Assembly: GCF_029689945.1 (NCBI RefSeq) | Contig: NZ_CP121451.1 | Coordinates: 1,178,001 to 1,242,000 of the forward strand | Direction of reading: 5' to 3' | Source: Paenibacillus amylolyticus | GTDB lineage: Bacteria > Bacillota > Bacilli > Paenibacillales > Paenibacillaceae | Length of the DNA: 64,000 bases | In this document: positions 39,525-48,520 of the stretch, piece by piece | How the letters are laid out: the number at the start of each line of letters is the position of its first letter | How positions within the stretch are numbered: position 1 is the first letter of the stretch | Translations under genes and position numbers: made by a program | The notes under the pieces: generated by a model | The model's database searches: none | The model's input: the letters and a program-made list of their open reading frames with translations, nothing else | Told to the model about the DNA's origin: nothing

Positions 39525-39633
39525 CGGTTGCTCACCTCTCATCCTTTTGAATACATCTATACCTATGGACGTTACTTGGGACGACGATGTTCCCGTTTAT
39601 CATTAAAAAGAGTCAAAATCATTCCATTCAGTC

Positions 39634-39662
39634 TGGAACTGGGATATGGAATATGTTAGCAT
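39634..39662 (+). promoter_or_regulatory. Probable extended -10 promoter of the mph leader
   Basis: TGGAAC (39634-39639), a 17-nt spacer ending in TGT, and TAGCAT (39657-39662) form an extended -10 promoter. Transcription would start near 39669, placing the leader ribosome binding site ~12 nt into the RNA. Confidence 0.5.
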
Positions 39663-39692
39663 AGGGGTAACTTACTGAACGGAGGGATACGT

Positions 39693-39719
39693 GTGCTAAA
39701 TTTTTCCCGATTGAGATAG
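39693..39719 (+). CDS. Macrolide-sensing leader peptide of mph (8 codons, ends Arg-Leu-Arg)
   Basis: GTG start with GGAGGG at 39681-39686 (6-nt spacing); reads MLNFSRLR and stop. The C-terminal Arg-Leu-Arg is the +X+ motif at which ribosomes carrying erythromycin-type macrolides stall (known from ErmD-type leaders). It lies ~235 nt upstream of a macrolide phosphotransferase gene, with a terminator and alternative pairings in between. It acts in cis as a drug sensor; the peptide itself probably has no other role. Confidence 0.75.
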   Translation: MLNFSRLR

Positions 39720-39812
39720 TGTGGCGAAACGTTTGTTTACGCTTGCTGTTTTCTGCCTGTGTGCAGTTCATCGGGATTGGTTTGCCATGGTACACGTATG
39801 CCGCTAGTCATG

Positions 39813-39840
39813 AAAGAATCACTCTCTAAAGTGGTTCTTT
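39813..39840 (+). other. Additional hairpin inside the mph leader
   Basis: AAAGAATCACT and AGTGGTTCTTT form a stem with one mismatch around a short loop. It lies between the two antiterminator arms and would shorten the distance between them. Confidence 0.5.
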
Positions 39841-39896
39841 GGTGTACTACTATTTTTTTGTGAGCATTCAGGTATGCCAACTTCCGAAATGAGCTG

Positions 39897-39924
39897 CACA
39901 GACGAACTTTGTCTGTGTTTTTTT
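39897..39924 (+). terminator. Leader terminator upstream of mph
   Basis: CACAGAC-GAACTTT-GTCTGTG followed by TTTTTTTA ends only 30 nt before the mph start codon. A terminator directly in front of a gene is the hallmark of conditional attenuation. Confidence 0.85.
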
Positions 39925-39954
39925 ATTTTATCCAGGAAAAGGGGAGTACCTGAT

Positions 39955-40894
39955 ATGACAAAATCGAAATTGAATGAGCATCATGCAATTGAAAAGGAAC
40001 TATTAACTTTAGCGAAACAGAATGGACTTCTTATCCTTGAGGAATCCTTGGACATCAACGAGTCGGGTATGGATTTTCGTGTAGCATTCGCCATGGATGA
40101 AGAAGGCCGCAGATGGGTTCTGCGCCAGCCGCGACGGCAAGACGTCTGGGAGCGTGCCGAGAATGAGCAAAAGGTGCTGAATGTGGTCCGAGGAAAACTA
40201 CCTGCACAGGTACCGGATTGGCGAATCTGCACGCCAGAGTTGATTGCTTATCCTTTACTTGAGGGTGATCCGATCGCAATTGTGGATCCCGCGGGGGAGG
40301 GTATGTGTGGCGATTCCCTCAGGAAAACTTGTCTGATGTGTTCCTGGATTCACTGGCTACGACTCTCGTTGCACTGCATAATATTGATCCCGACAAGGCA
40401 AAGGAAGGCGGAGTGAGGGTCAAGACTCCGATGGAGGCCCGCAAAGAATTTGCAGCCAATATAGAGGAGATCAAGCGGAACTTTACAGTGCCAACGGAGC
40501 TGGTTGAACGCTGGACGGTATGGCTTTCTATGAATAGCTATTGGCCTCAGCATTCGGCGTTCATCCATGGTGATCTGCATCCGCCGCATATAATTGTTGA
40601 TGATGCCCAGCGAGTAACCGGACTTATTGATTGGACGGAAGCGGAGATTGCAGATCCGGGTAAGGACTTCGTCATCTACTATGCACTTTTTCAGGAGGAT
40701 GGACTGCGTGAGCTTTTGAATCGTTATGAGAAGGCAGGGGAAGAACATGGCCCCGGATGCTGGAGCATATTCGGGAACAATGGGCAGCCTATCCTGCGAT
40801 TGTTGCCAAGTTTGCGCTAATTACGGGCAAGGAGTCGGACATGGAGATGGCGAGAGGCATGCTTGCGAACTGGGAAGTGAAGAGGGGTGAGTAG
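39955..40894 (+). CDS. mph: Macrolide 2'-phosphotransferase (two frameshifts)
   Basis: About 313 residues after correction. A kinase-like fold: FAMDEEGRRWVLRQPRRQDVWERAENEQKVL (nucleotide-binding Lys/Arg and Glu region), AYPLLEGDPIAIVDPAGEGYVW, catalytic loop FIHGDLHPPHIIVDD, metal-binding GLIDWTEAEIADP, and a C-terminal helical region AAYPAIVAKFALITG. This arrangement is typical of Mph enzymes, which phosphorylate the desosamine 2'-OH of macrolides using GTP. Lost G at 40299-40301 and at 40737-40740 break the raw frame. AAAAGGGGAG precedes ATG 39955. Expression is probably macrolide-inducible through the upstream leader. The TAG stop abuts the GTG of the next gene. Confidence 0.85.
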
Positions 40895-41580
40895 GTGGCA
40901 AGAATCCGAAGGATATGTTGGCTAACAGGTATTGCACTGCTGTTTAGTTTAACAGGATGTACAACTCTGTGTGTCAATTCAGATGATGGTGTAGGGAACC
41001 TGCTTCCCCAAGAGCGTATAAAGGAACTACGCGAGGAATATCCACTATCTACGAACACCCCAGCGACGATATCCATGAGAGAAGTAAGCTTCAGAGAGGT
41101 CATGACATATGGGGATGGCGTTGTTGTGGCAGAGGTAATGAAGGTTTTACCAAACTTTCGTGTGGAGTTAACTACTGATCCGGGTACGCCGGAGCGAAAG
41201 ATGGCTGATAAGGATAGGGCTAACGGAGTCACACCCTACCAACCTGAATTCATCTCCTATCAGGTGAAGGTACATGAAGTGGTAACAGGGGATCATGTAG
41301 CTGAGGACACTTTTTTGTTCTACAATGCTGACTTTGCAGGTATGGAGCCAGAACTTAAACCAGGTATGAAGATTATCGCTGTAGTCAAAAGGGGACGACC
41401 GGAGAACAGCTGGGAGGATATTCGTTCACCCGCTATGGCACATACTATATTGTTGATGTTAACTACGTACTTGCCGCCTATGAGGGAGAATCTGAGGAAT
41501 TACGTGGTTTCACTGAAGAAACGAATGGCATCCAGCTGGACGCTTTTATGGATAAAATCAAGAACCTCCCACAAAGCTAA
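40895..41580 (+). CDS. Lipoprotein of unknown function, translationally coupled to mph (one frameshift)
   Basis: The GTG start at 40895 is the very next base after the mph stop, and AGAGGGG inside the end of mph serves as its ribosome binding site. The signal peptide has a lipobox-like LTGC (ALLFSLTGC). The middle part (MREVSFREVMTYGDGVVVAEVMKVLP..., ISYQVKVHEVVTGDHV...LKPGMKIIAVVKRG) looks like a small beta-rich extracytoplasmic domain. A lost G at 41412-41414 shifts the raw frame; correction gives YSFTRYGTYYIVDVNYVLAAYE... to a stop at 41578-41580 (~228 residues). Function unknown; coupling suggests it is also induced by macrolides. Confidence 0.68.
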
Positions 41581-41642
41581 ACGACTCCATTCCCGTAGAG
41601 CAGCAGAGTACAGCAACACGTATAACCATTCGTTAACCTAAC

Positions 41643-41686
41643 AAAGGGCGATTCTCACCATGAGTTCCATGGGAGATTCGCCCTTT
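41643..41686. terminator. Bidirectional intrinsic terminator
   Basis: AAAGGGCGATTCTC and GAGATTCGCCCTTT arms between the converging lipoprotein and 5'-nucleotidase genes. Confidence 0.85.
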
Positions 41687-41720
41687 CATTTTCGTTAAGT
41701 GTGGTGCGTAACGATGGTAC

Positions 41721-44009
41721 TTATTTTAAAATACTCACATATTTCCCGTATACGAAGGCTACACGTCCATCCAGCTTCACTTTGACCCAACCATACTTGT
41801 CTGTACTGATCACCTCAAGCACGGTGCCTTTCCGTACGGCAGCAATAACTTTGGCTTTGGATGAAGCGCCAGCACGTACGTTCAGGTAAGCCGCAGTAAC
41901 CTTGGCTTGTTTGCCTTTGGTGACGGTGCCCGGTTTACCGGTGTTTGGCGTTGATGGTTTGCCAGGTTTCGTCGTGCCTGGATTCGGTGTTGGTTTGGGT
42001 ACTACTGGTGTCGTAGGTTTCTCAGGCGTAGTTTCTTCCTCAACACTACCTGCCGCTTTGCGAGCTTGGTTCAGCTGTTGATAGAACGCTCCCTTGGTTT
42101 TCACGCCTGCGAACTGTGCTGCACTCACATCGGCTTTGGCAGATAGGGCATCAATCTCTTCCTGAGTCACCGTATCCAAAATGTTAATGGAGGCAATGTT
42201 GGTGTACTTGCCATCTTCCGTTGTTGGCACAGACATGATGCCATCATTAACCAGCTCCACCACATCCGCACGCTCTGGTGCAGTCAGGTCTACGCCGGTG
42301 ATTTTCCAGTTGTGTTGAATCTTCGGTTCGTAGACACCTTTCATAACATCTTTCAGATAGGCGATGGACAAGTTGCGAATCGTGCCTTGGATCTCACCAA
42401 ATGCTGAGGCGTCCTTGGAGGACCAGAGCTGCTTGAACTTACGCCCTTCCATGGCGCCGCCTTTGGCAATCAGGGCTTCCATCCGATAGGCATTCATGCC
42501 GAGCTTCAATGTATCGTCTTCTTTTACGGCCTTACCGTTGCTGTACTTGAGATTCGTAATCCGACTGCCATATGGCTTCGTCAGGTCAATCTCATACGTT
42601 ACGCCGCCGAAGAAATCATCGGTACTGTATTTGGAAGCACGTCGTTTCGGATCAAAACTAATGGTCACATCACCAGGACGTGTGGAGTTAAAATAACCCG
42701 CAGACCATTCCATATAATCCATCAGATCGCGTCCGGTTACTTCATATACGGTCACTTCACCGAAGGTGTATTGGTAGTTGAACGCAATATCCTTTTTCTT
42801 GATCGGGCCTACATCCAGCTTGGCCTTGTCGTTATCAATCTGGTGCGCGACCACATCGGCATCACTGTAATGCAACATCACTTCGGTGAAAAAGTCAGAC
42901 AACGGGGTTTCCTGGATCTGCACCGCAGGGATACCCTTAATCTCATCGGCAGGGACCAGGTTCGTTCCTTTCAGTTCAGCCACTTCAATATTGGCATCGG
43001 CACGAGCGAACTCGTGGAATGGATGCAAGGTCTCTTCCAGCGCAGGATCGGAGACTTCATAGGTTCCGTCTGCTGCTTTGACAGCGAGTGCTTGAGCTTC
43101 TTTGCTTTTGAGCACAACTTTGTCGCCGTCTTTAGCAAATGTCAGATCGATTCGTGAGATATGTGAGCCATATTTATTCGGTTCGGAGATCAATACACCG
43201 TTAACCGTTTGGGATTCAATCAGGGTATGCATGTGTCCGGCAAAAATGGCAGCCAGCTCCGGGTTGGCATTGGCGATATCCGTCACTCCGGTTCCCGGAT
43301 TTCCGTTCTCGTTATCCAGTCCCATATGCATAAGTCCAACCATGACATCGACTTTGCCTTTCAGCTCGGCAATGGCCTTCTTGGTCTCTTCGACAGGATC
43401 TTTGACGATGATCCCATCCAGGTGATCCGTACCTTTCTCGAACTCGGTAATCATCGGTGTGTTCATTCCGATGACACCCACTTTGATGCCGTCTTTCTCA
43501 ATAATTGTATAGGCAGGCATGTAGCGGTCGCCATTTTCTTTGAAAATGTTACCCACGAGAGGCTGTCCATTGAATTGGGAAGAGATCTTCTCCAGTACAT
43601 CCAGCCCAAAGTTAAACTCATGGTTACCCATAACCCATGCGTCATATTTCATTTCGTTCATTGCAACCATCATGGGAGATTGGGGTTGATCGTTAAACAA
43701 CTCAGCCGAGTTATCCTGAATCATGTCTCCTGCGTCCAGCAGGATCGTATTGGGATTCTCTGCGCGGACTTTTTTCACGATGGTGTAGAGTTGTGTCATG
43801 CTTCCGGTTGGGTTTGGACCGTCCAGCGCATAGTCCCATGGCATAAATCGGCCATGAATATCCGATGTACCCAGCAACGTGATCTTGGTTTCCTTATCTG
43901 CCTCAGCAGCCTGAGCTGGTGTGGTAGCAAAAGGGGCAAACAAAATGGAGGCACATAAGAGGAACGATAAAGGCCATCCGGCGAAACGTTTCGTTGAAAT
44001 TTTGCGCAT
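41721..44009 (-). CDS. Secreted 5'-nucleotidase / 2',3'-cyclic phosphodiesterase with SH3 domain
   Basis: 762 residues, intact. Signal peptide to ~residue 34 (PAQAAE). The metallophosphatase domain carries LLGTSDIHGRF (metal Asp/His), LLDAGDMIQ, WVMGNHEFNFG, MVGLMHMG and FAGHMHT. The C-terminal 5'-nucleotidase domain (~350-590) is substrate-binding and includes DFFTEVML and LGMNAYRMEAL. After a Pro/Thr/Gly-rich linker comes an SH3_3 domain (AYLNVRAGASSKAKVIAAVRKGTVLEVI) likely to bind cell wall. It would hydrolyse extracellular nucleotides for phosphate or nucleoside recovery. A cre-like site lies ~85 nt upstream of the ATG. Confidence 0.93.
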   Translation of the reverse strand: MRKISTKRFAGWPLSFLLCASILFAPFATTPAQAAEADKETKITLLGTSDIHGRFMPWDYALDGPNPTGSMTQLYTIVKKVRAENPNTILLDAGDMIQDNSAELFNDQPQSPMMVAMNEMKYDAWVMGNHEFNFGLDVLEKISSQFNGQPLVGNIFKENGDRYMPAYTIIEKDGIKVGVIGMNTPMITEFEKGTDHLDGIIVKDPVEETKKAIAELKGKVDVMVGLMHMGLDNENGNPGTGVTDIANANPELAAIFAGHMHTLIESQTVNGVLISEPNKYGSHISRIDLTFAKDGDKVVLKSKEAQALAVKAADGTYEVSDPALEETLHPFHEFARADANIEVAELKGTNLVPADEIKGIPAVQIQETPLSDFFTEVMLHYSDADVVAHQIDNDKAKLDVGPIKKKDIAFNYQYTFGEVTVYEVTGRDLMDYMEWSAGYFNSTRPGDVTISFDPKRRASKYSTDDFFGGVTYEIDLTKPYGSRITNLKYSNGKAVKEDDTLKLGMNAYRMEALIAKGGAMEGRKFKQLWSSKDASAFGEIQGTIRNLSIAYLKDVMKGVYEPKIQHNWKITGVDLTAPERADVVELVNDGIMSVPTTEDGKYTNIASINILDTVTQEEIDALSAKADVSAAQFAGVKTKGAFYQQLNQARKAAGSVEEETTPEKPTTPVVPKPTPNPGTTKPGKPSTPNTGKPGTVTKGKQAKVTAAYLNVRAGASSKAKVIAAVRKGTVLEVISTDKYGWVKVKLDGRVAFVYGKYVSILK

Positions 44010-44093
44010 GTTGTAATCTCCCTTGTTATCTAGTGTATGTAAAGATATGTATCATTTCATACTAGATAAACATGTGGGAAATGTAAACTCCAA

Positions 44094-44107
44094 TGTAAGC
44101 GTTATGT
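44094..44107. promoter_or_regulatory. cre-like site in the nucleotidase/xylanase divergent region
   Basis: TGTAAGCGTTATGT matches the CcpA consensus except one base. It lies closer to the 5'-nucleotidase start than to the xylanase. Confidence 0.5.
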
Positions 44108-44216
44108 TGGATTTAAGGGAGGAATCTATAAATATAGCTGACTATTAATTTACGATTTTTGAAGATAATATAATTTGCAGGTGTTAAAGACCAAAATTAT
44201 CCAGTAAAATGGTTTT

Positions 44217-44230
44217 TGTAAGCGCTTAAC
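44217..44230 (+). promoter_or_regulatory. cre-like site upstream of the xylanase
   Basis: TGTAAGCGCTTAAC, a near-palindromic CcpA-type operator 32 nt upstream of the TTG start codon of the GH10 gene. Confidence 0.65.
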
Positions 44231-44261
44231 AATTCTAAATAATGATTAAGGAGGAATTTCA

Positions 44262-45224
44262 TTGTTCAAGTCCAAGTGGTTCAAGACGGTTGGTTCACTA
44301 GCATTGGTAGGCGTTCTCGCTGCTTCGGTTGCAGTTGGTAGTGTGAGCGCTGGTTTGGCAAAAGGTAGCAAATTTCTGGGCAATATTATCGCTAGCCAGG
44401 TTCCTTCGAATTTTAGCCCCTATTGGAACCAGGTAACTCCAGAGAACTCCACCAAGTGGGATGCTGTGGAAGGTACACGCAACGTGATGAACTGGGGTCA
44501 GGCAGATATGGCCTACAACTATGCAGTCAACAACAATTTTCCGTTCAAATTCCATACCCTCGTATGGGGAAGTCAGCAGCCGAATTGGATTAACAGTCTC
44601 TCCGCCGCTGATCAGAAGGCTGAAGTGACACAATGGATTAACGCCGCAGGACAGCGGTATCCAAAGGCAGCATTTGTAGATGTCGTCAATGAGCCGCTGC
44701 ATGCCAAGCCTTCTTATCGCAACGCGATTGGTGGAGATGGAGCCACTGGCTGGGATTGGGTTATCTGGTCATTCCAGCAGGCGAGACAAGCCTTCCCGAA
44801 CGCCAAATTGTTGATCAATGAATACGGAATTATCGGTGATCCGGCTAAAGCGGACCAATATATCCAGATTATCAACCTTCTGAAAAACAGAGGTTTGGTT
44901 GATGGTATTGGTATCCAGGCCCATTACTTTAATATGGACAACGTCTCTGTGAGCACGATGAACACGGTACTCAACAAGCTGGCTGCGACAGGTCTGCCAG
45001 TCTATGTATCCGAGCTGGATATGACTGGCGATGATAATACGCAATTGCAGCGTTATCAGCAGAAATTCCCTGTTCTTTGGAAGCATTCTGCCGTTAAAGG
45101 TGTAACACTGTGGGGTTATAACCAGAACCAAACCTGGGTGAGCGGCTCCCATCTGGTCAATAGCAATGGTACAGAGCGTCCAGCTCTGCAATGGCTGAGA
45201 AATTATCTGGCGAATAATCCATAA
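44262..45224 (+). CDS. Secreted endo-1,4-beta-xylanase, glycoside hydrolase family 10
   Basis: 320 residues, intact. A TTG start follows AAGGAGG. The signal peptide ends near SVSAG (residue ~31). The compact GH10 barrel shows TPENSTKWDAVE, FKFHTLVWGSQQPNW, the acid/base Glu in VDVVNEPLH and the nucleophile Glu in VYVSELDMTG, then VKGVTLWGYNQNQTW. There is no carbohydrate-binding module. It hydrolyses internal xylan linkages outside the cell. The cre-like site immediately upstream suggests CcpA repression. Confidence 0.95.
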   Translation: MFKSKWFKTVGSLALVGVLAASVAVGSVSAGLAKGSKFLGNIIASQVPSNFSPYWNQVTPENSTKWDAVEGTRNVMNWGQADMAYNYAVNNNFPFKFHTLVWGSQQPNWINSLSAADQKAEVTQWINAAGQRYPKAAFVDVVNEPLHAKPSYRNAIGGDGATGWDWVIWSFQQARQAFPNAKLLINEYGIIGDPAKADQYIQIINLLKNRGLVDGIGIQAHYFNMDNVSVSTMNTVLNKLAATGLPVYVSELDMTGDDNTQLQRYQQKFPVLWKHSAVKGVTLWGYNQNQTWVSGSHLVNSNGTERPALQWLRNYLANNP

Positions 45225-45283
45225 GTTTGCTTCTTTGATGAGGCTCTGAGTATCTCTTGTAAATTCGGTAATGATAGCATATC

Positions 45284-45330
45284 AAAAAGCGCCTGTTCCA
45301 CATGATGAACATGGGAACACGGCGCTTTTT
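45284..45330. terminator. Bidirectional intrinsic terminator
   Basis: AAAAAGCGCC and GGCGCTTTTT arms with an inner TGTTCC/GGAACA pairing, between the converging GH10 and GH30 genes. Confidence 0.88.
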
Positions 45331-45363
45331 GGTGTGTACGTTTTTAACCATGGGTTGAGTTTG

Positions 45364-46703
45364 TTATTTCGGTTCAATAACCATGCTGTTGAAAGAATCA
45401 GCTTCCAGCTCTATATGAAGGGTCTGCCCTTCTTCAAGGGTTAGATACAGGTCACGACGGTCGTGGAATGGATTATTGATGACAATGACCAGACTGTTAT
45501 CCGGGTTGCGGAAAGCGACGGATTTCCCGCTCCACGCGCCAGACAGGCCGACTCTTCGAGCACCAGGGACAACATGATGTGCGAAGTGTTTCATCACATA
45601 ATACTCGGGATTCCGAGTAACCTCCTTGTTGCCGGGATCTACGGTGATCATGGAGTTCTGCTCCCAGCCCCATGTGCTGCGGCCTTTGGGTTCCAGAACC
45701 ATATTCCAGTAGATGTAGGCGTTCACACCGTTGCTAAAGTAATGCTGGTAGAGATTATATACATATTTGGCATAGTTCCAAGAGTTGTTGCCATCACCGC
45801 ATTCGTTCTCGGTCTGCATATAACGCAGCTCCGGGTAACTTGCTGCGGTACGTTGGATGGCATTTTTGCCTGCCCATTGATACCCAACACCCTTGATATA
45901 GGAATAGGCCTTCGGATCACTCAGGACAAGTCCGGCGTACTCATCGAAGTCATTGGTCTTTTTCTTGATCAGTTCTTCCCATGGATCAGGGGCGTTGATC
46001 GTCCCAGCCAGATTTCCGTATCCAGACCGTGTTTGTCAAAAGCCGGACCCATATAATCCGCGATAAACTCACGAAGCTGCTCGCCTGTCCACATGCAAGA
46101 AGGGAATTTCTGATCCGCAATCACTTCGTTCTGCACGTGCACCTGATGAATCGTAATGCCTGCTTCGCGGTAAGCCTGTACAAATTTGACGAAATACAGG
46201 GCGTAAGCCTCCAGAATATCTTTCTCCCAACGGAGCGTGCCATAGTTATAGGCTTTCGGCGATTTCATCCACGTTGGGGGGCTCCAAGGCGAGGCGAAGA
46301 ATTGCAGGTTCGGGTTATACGTCAGAGCTTCCTTGATGTAAGGAATCAGATATTTGAAATCACGTTCGATCGAAAAATGTTCCATGGCCACGTCGCCGTC
46401 CACCTCGTTGTGGCTGTACCACTGCTCTGCATAATCACTTGCGCCGATCGGCAGGCGACAGATATTGAACTTGTGTTCACCCTCTGGATGGAAGAGGGAA
46501 TGAAATACCTCATGGCGCTGCTCCTTATTTAAGTGGGACAGAGCGATATAACCAAGCTCGTTAAAACATCCGCCGAACCCTTCCACAAGCTGGTGCTCTA
46601 CACCTGTGAGTTTAAAGTTAGCGCTTTCATTTGTCGACAAAAAAGATAACTCTTTCCATGGGCTACCTTGGGTTGTGGAATAACCCGTGAACGTGAATGT
46701 CAT
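45364..46703 (-). CDS. Glycoside hydrolase family 30 enzyme (one frameshift)
   Basis: About 446 residues after correction. An N-terminal strand (FKLTGVEHQLVEGFGGCFNELGYIAL) begins the barrel, then FASPWSPPTWMKSP, the acid/base Glu in QVHVQNEVIADQKFPSC, the nucleophile Glu in LRYMQTENECGDG, YWNMVLEPKGRSTWGWEQNSMI, and the side beta-domain ending AFRNPDNSLVIVINNP. A lost base at 46005-46007 (C run on the plus strand) splits it. There is no signal peptide, so it probably cleaves imported oligosaccharides. Start ATG 46703, with AGGAGG 7 nt upstream. A perfect cre lies within the coding region near its start. Specificity within GH30 is not assigned. Confidence 0.86.
46616..46629 (-). promoter_or_regulatory. 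Intragenic cre site in the GH30 gene
   Basis: Minus strand TGAAAGCGCTAACT matches TGWAARCGYTWNCW at every position. It lies ~75-90 nt inside the GH30 reading frame, the typical place for a roadblock-type cre. Confidence 0.65.
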
Positions 46704-46916
46704 ATGCATTTCCTCCTCACCTAAACTTCAGCTATCATCTATATTGCACTCAGTATAACAACTCTCGTGGCAGAAGAAGATAGACTAAACCGTGTAAAAT
46801 TTACCCTAATCCAAGGTTTGGTATCCACCTGTGTGTGTCTGTATATCAGACGACATCATGTATTGGTTGCCTAATTGGAGCTATCCATATACCATTATCC
46901 AACATCGTAGTATAAC

Positions 46917-46950
46917 AAAAATCCCCACCGATAGTTTCGGCGGGGATTTT
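46917..46950 (-). terminator. Intrinsic terminator of the leucine-rich-repeat gene
   Basis: AAAATCCCCGCCG-AAACTAT-CGGTGGGGATTTTT on the minus strand, 45 nt past the stop codon. The rest of 46704-46994 holds nothing else I can identify. Confidence 0.85.
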
Positions 46951-46994
46951 CGCTATGTTTCTCTTGCCGCTGTAAATGAACTTGGGATACAACA

Positions 46995-48511
46995 TCAAGG
47001 CTCAATACGCTCAGCAGGTTGTTTATTTTCGAAGATCAATGTTGTTTTGCTGTTTCCGATATATGCAACCGTCGTATTAAATTGCTCTGAAATGAAACGT
47101 ACCGGAACAAAAGCTTTGCCATTTCTCATCAATAGAGGAGCATCATTGATCGCAAGCTCATCGTTCACGACAACCTGTTTGTTGCCCACGCTCCAGCGAA
47201 TCGTCTTGTCATTCTGTGTGATCACCGCTTCCCGTGTACCACTGTTCCAGTTCACACTGGCCTTCAACTGCTCCGAGACAAAGCGCAGAGGCACATAGGT
47301 CCGGCCTTCATCGATAAAAGGTGCAGCATCCAGTGCATAAGCGCGATCACCTACATAGGCAGTGGTAGACCCTTCAATCAGACGCTGGAAGCTGCCCTGC
47401 GGCGTTCTTTTCTGCTCCCGCACATTCATCCGATTCAGAAGCTGCATCGTCTGACTGCCGCTTGCGACATCCAGATAATTGTTCTGCACCGTGAGTCCGG
47501 CAGGCTCAATCTCTGAGGTAGATGTCTGCATACCGGAAGATAACGAAGTGGACGCCGAGATATCCTGAATGACGTTTGTCGCTGACTGATCACGGGTAAA
47601 CGTAAAACCTGCAATCGGTGACAGGTCCCACACCCGGTTGTTGGATAATTTTAAAACGTCCAGGCTGGATTGTTGCCGAAGAGGTTCCAGATCATAGATC
47701 TGATTGGATTCTGCATTCAGTTCCTTCAGCCCAGTCAGTCCCTCAAGCCCCTTGAGGTGTTGTACTTGGTTATTGGAGATATCAAGTGTCCGAAGGCGTG
47801 TCATGTGCTCCAGTGGTGTCAGATCCGTAATCTGGTTGCCTGCTACATTCAGATTTCGCAGTGTATTTGGCAGTTCAGCGAGTACGTCCAGCGACTGAAT
47901 CTGGTTGTTAGCTATATTGAGTTGTTGAAGCTGCGTTTACCCATGAGCGGTGTCAGATCGCTAATCCTGTTATTCGAGATCTCAAGCCACTTCAGTGCAT
48001 CCGCATCCGAGAGGGCCGCAAGACTGTCAATCTGGTTACCGCTGGCGTGGAACGTATGTAATCGGTTGAACCCACGTACAACCTCTATGGAAGATATGGA
48101 ATTGTTGCTGATATACAGCCGCCCCAGGTTTTTTAATTCAGCAAGTGCGTGTATGGATGTAATGTAATTGTTGCGAACATCGATCTCGCGAAGCTGGGTC
48201 AGGTGCTCCAGCGGTGTGAGATCCTCAATCTCATTCCCATATAATCGGAGGTGAGTCAAGTTGGTGGCGTATTCCAGACCGGACAGGCTTTGAATACCTG
48301 CATTGCTCAGATCTACCACCTCAAGCTGTTCCAGATCTGATGGAGTCAGTGGAACATCCAGAGGTTTGTTAAGGATCAGCTTCAATCCGTCTTCAAGCAG
48401 GGGATCTTCAATGATGCCCTCGCCCGAGTCTGTAGTTGCGTAAGCCATGGCTTGCCCCGATGCCCCGAGACTCAGGATGAATATTAAAAATAAAAGCGTC
48501 ATTCTTCTCAT
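46995..48511 (-). CDS. Secreted leucine-rich-repeat protein with copper-amine-oxidase N-like domain (one frameshift)
   Basis: Signal peptide (LLFLIFILSLGASGQAMAYA). About ten internalin-like SDS22-type repeats follow (NLTHLRLYGNEIEDLTPLEHL, QLREIDVRNNYITSIHALAEL, ALKWLEISNNRISDLTPLMGK...). Next comes a linker with Ser/Thr, and a C-terminal copper-amine-oxidase N-like module (YVPLRFVSEQLKASVNWNSGTREAVI, FVPVRFISEQFNTTVAYIG), common in Paenibacillus surface proteins. A lost A (T run 47936-47938) splits the frame; corrected length is ~505 residues. ATG 48520 is an alternative start. Probably a cell-surface binding protein; ligand unknown. Confidence 0.82.
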
Positions 48512-48520
48512 TGCATGCAT

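Larger units (their letters stand above)
39705..39924 (+). promoter_or_regulatory. Transcription attenuator: competing anti-antiterminator, antiterminator and terminator
   Basis: Three pairings compete. (1) TCCCGAT inside the leader codons (39705-39711) pairs with ATCGGGA (39770-39776). (2) TGTGCAGTTCAT (39760-39771) pairs with ATGAGCTGCACA (39889-39900), 12 bp with one G-U, extended by CGGGA/TTCCG beyond a 2-nt bulge. (3) CACAGAC (39897-39903) pairs with GTCTGTG (39911-39917), followed by seven T: an intrinsic terminator. Pairing 2 uses part of the terminator stem, and pairing 1 removes the 3' side of pairing 2's upstream arm. A ribosome stalled on the Arg-Leu-Arg codons would cover arm 1, allow the antiterminator and switch mph on. 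Confidence 0.72.

Noticed and set aside
43209..43958. Plus-strand open frame of 249 codons over the 5'-nucleotidase
   Set aside because: Antisense to a complete, motif-rich gene, and the translation has no recognisable domain.
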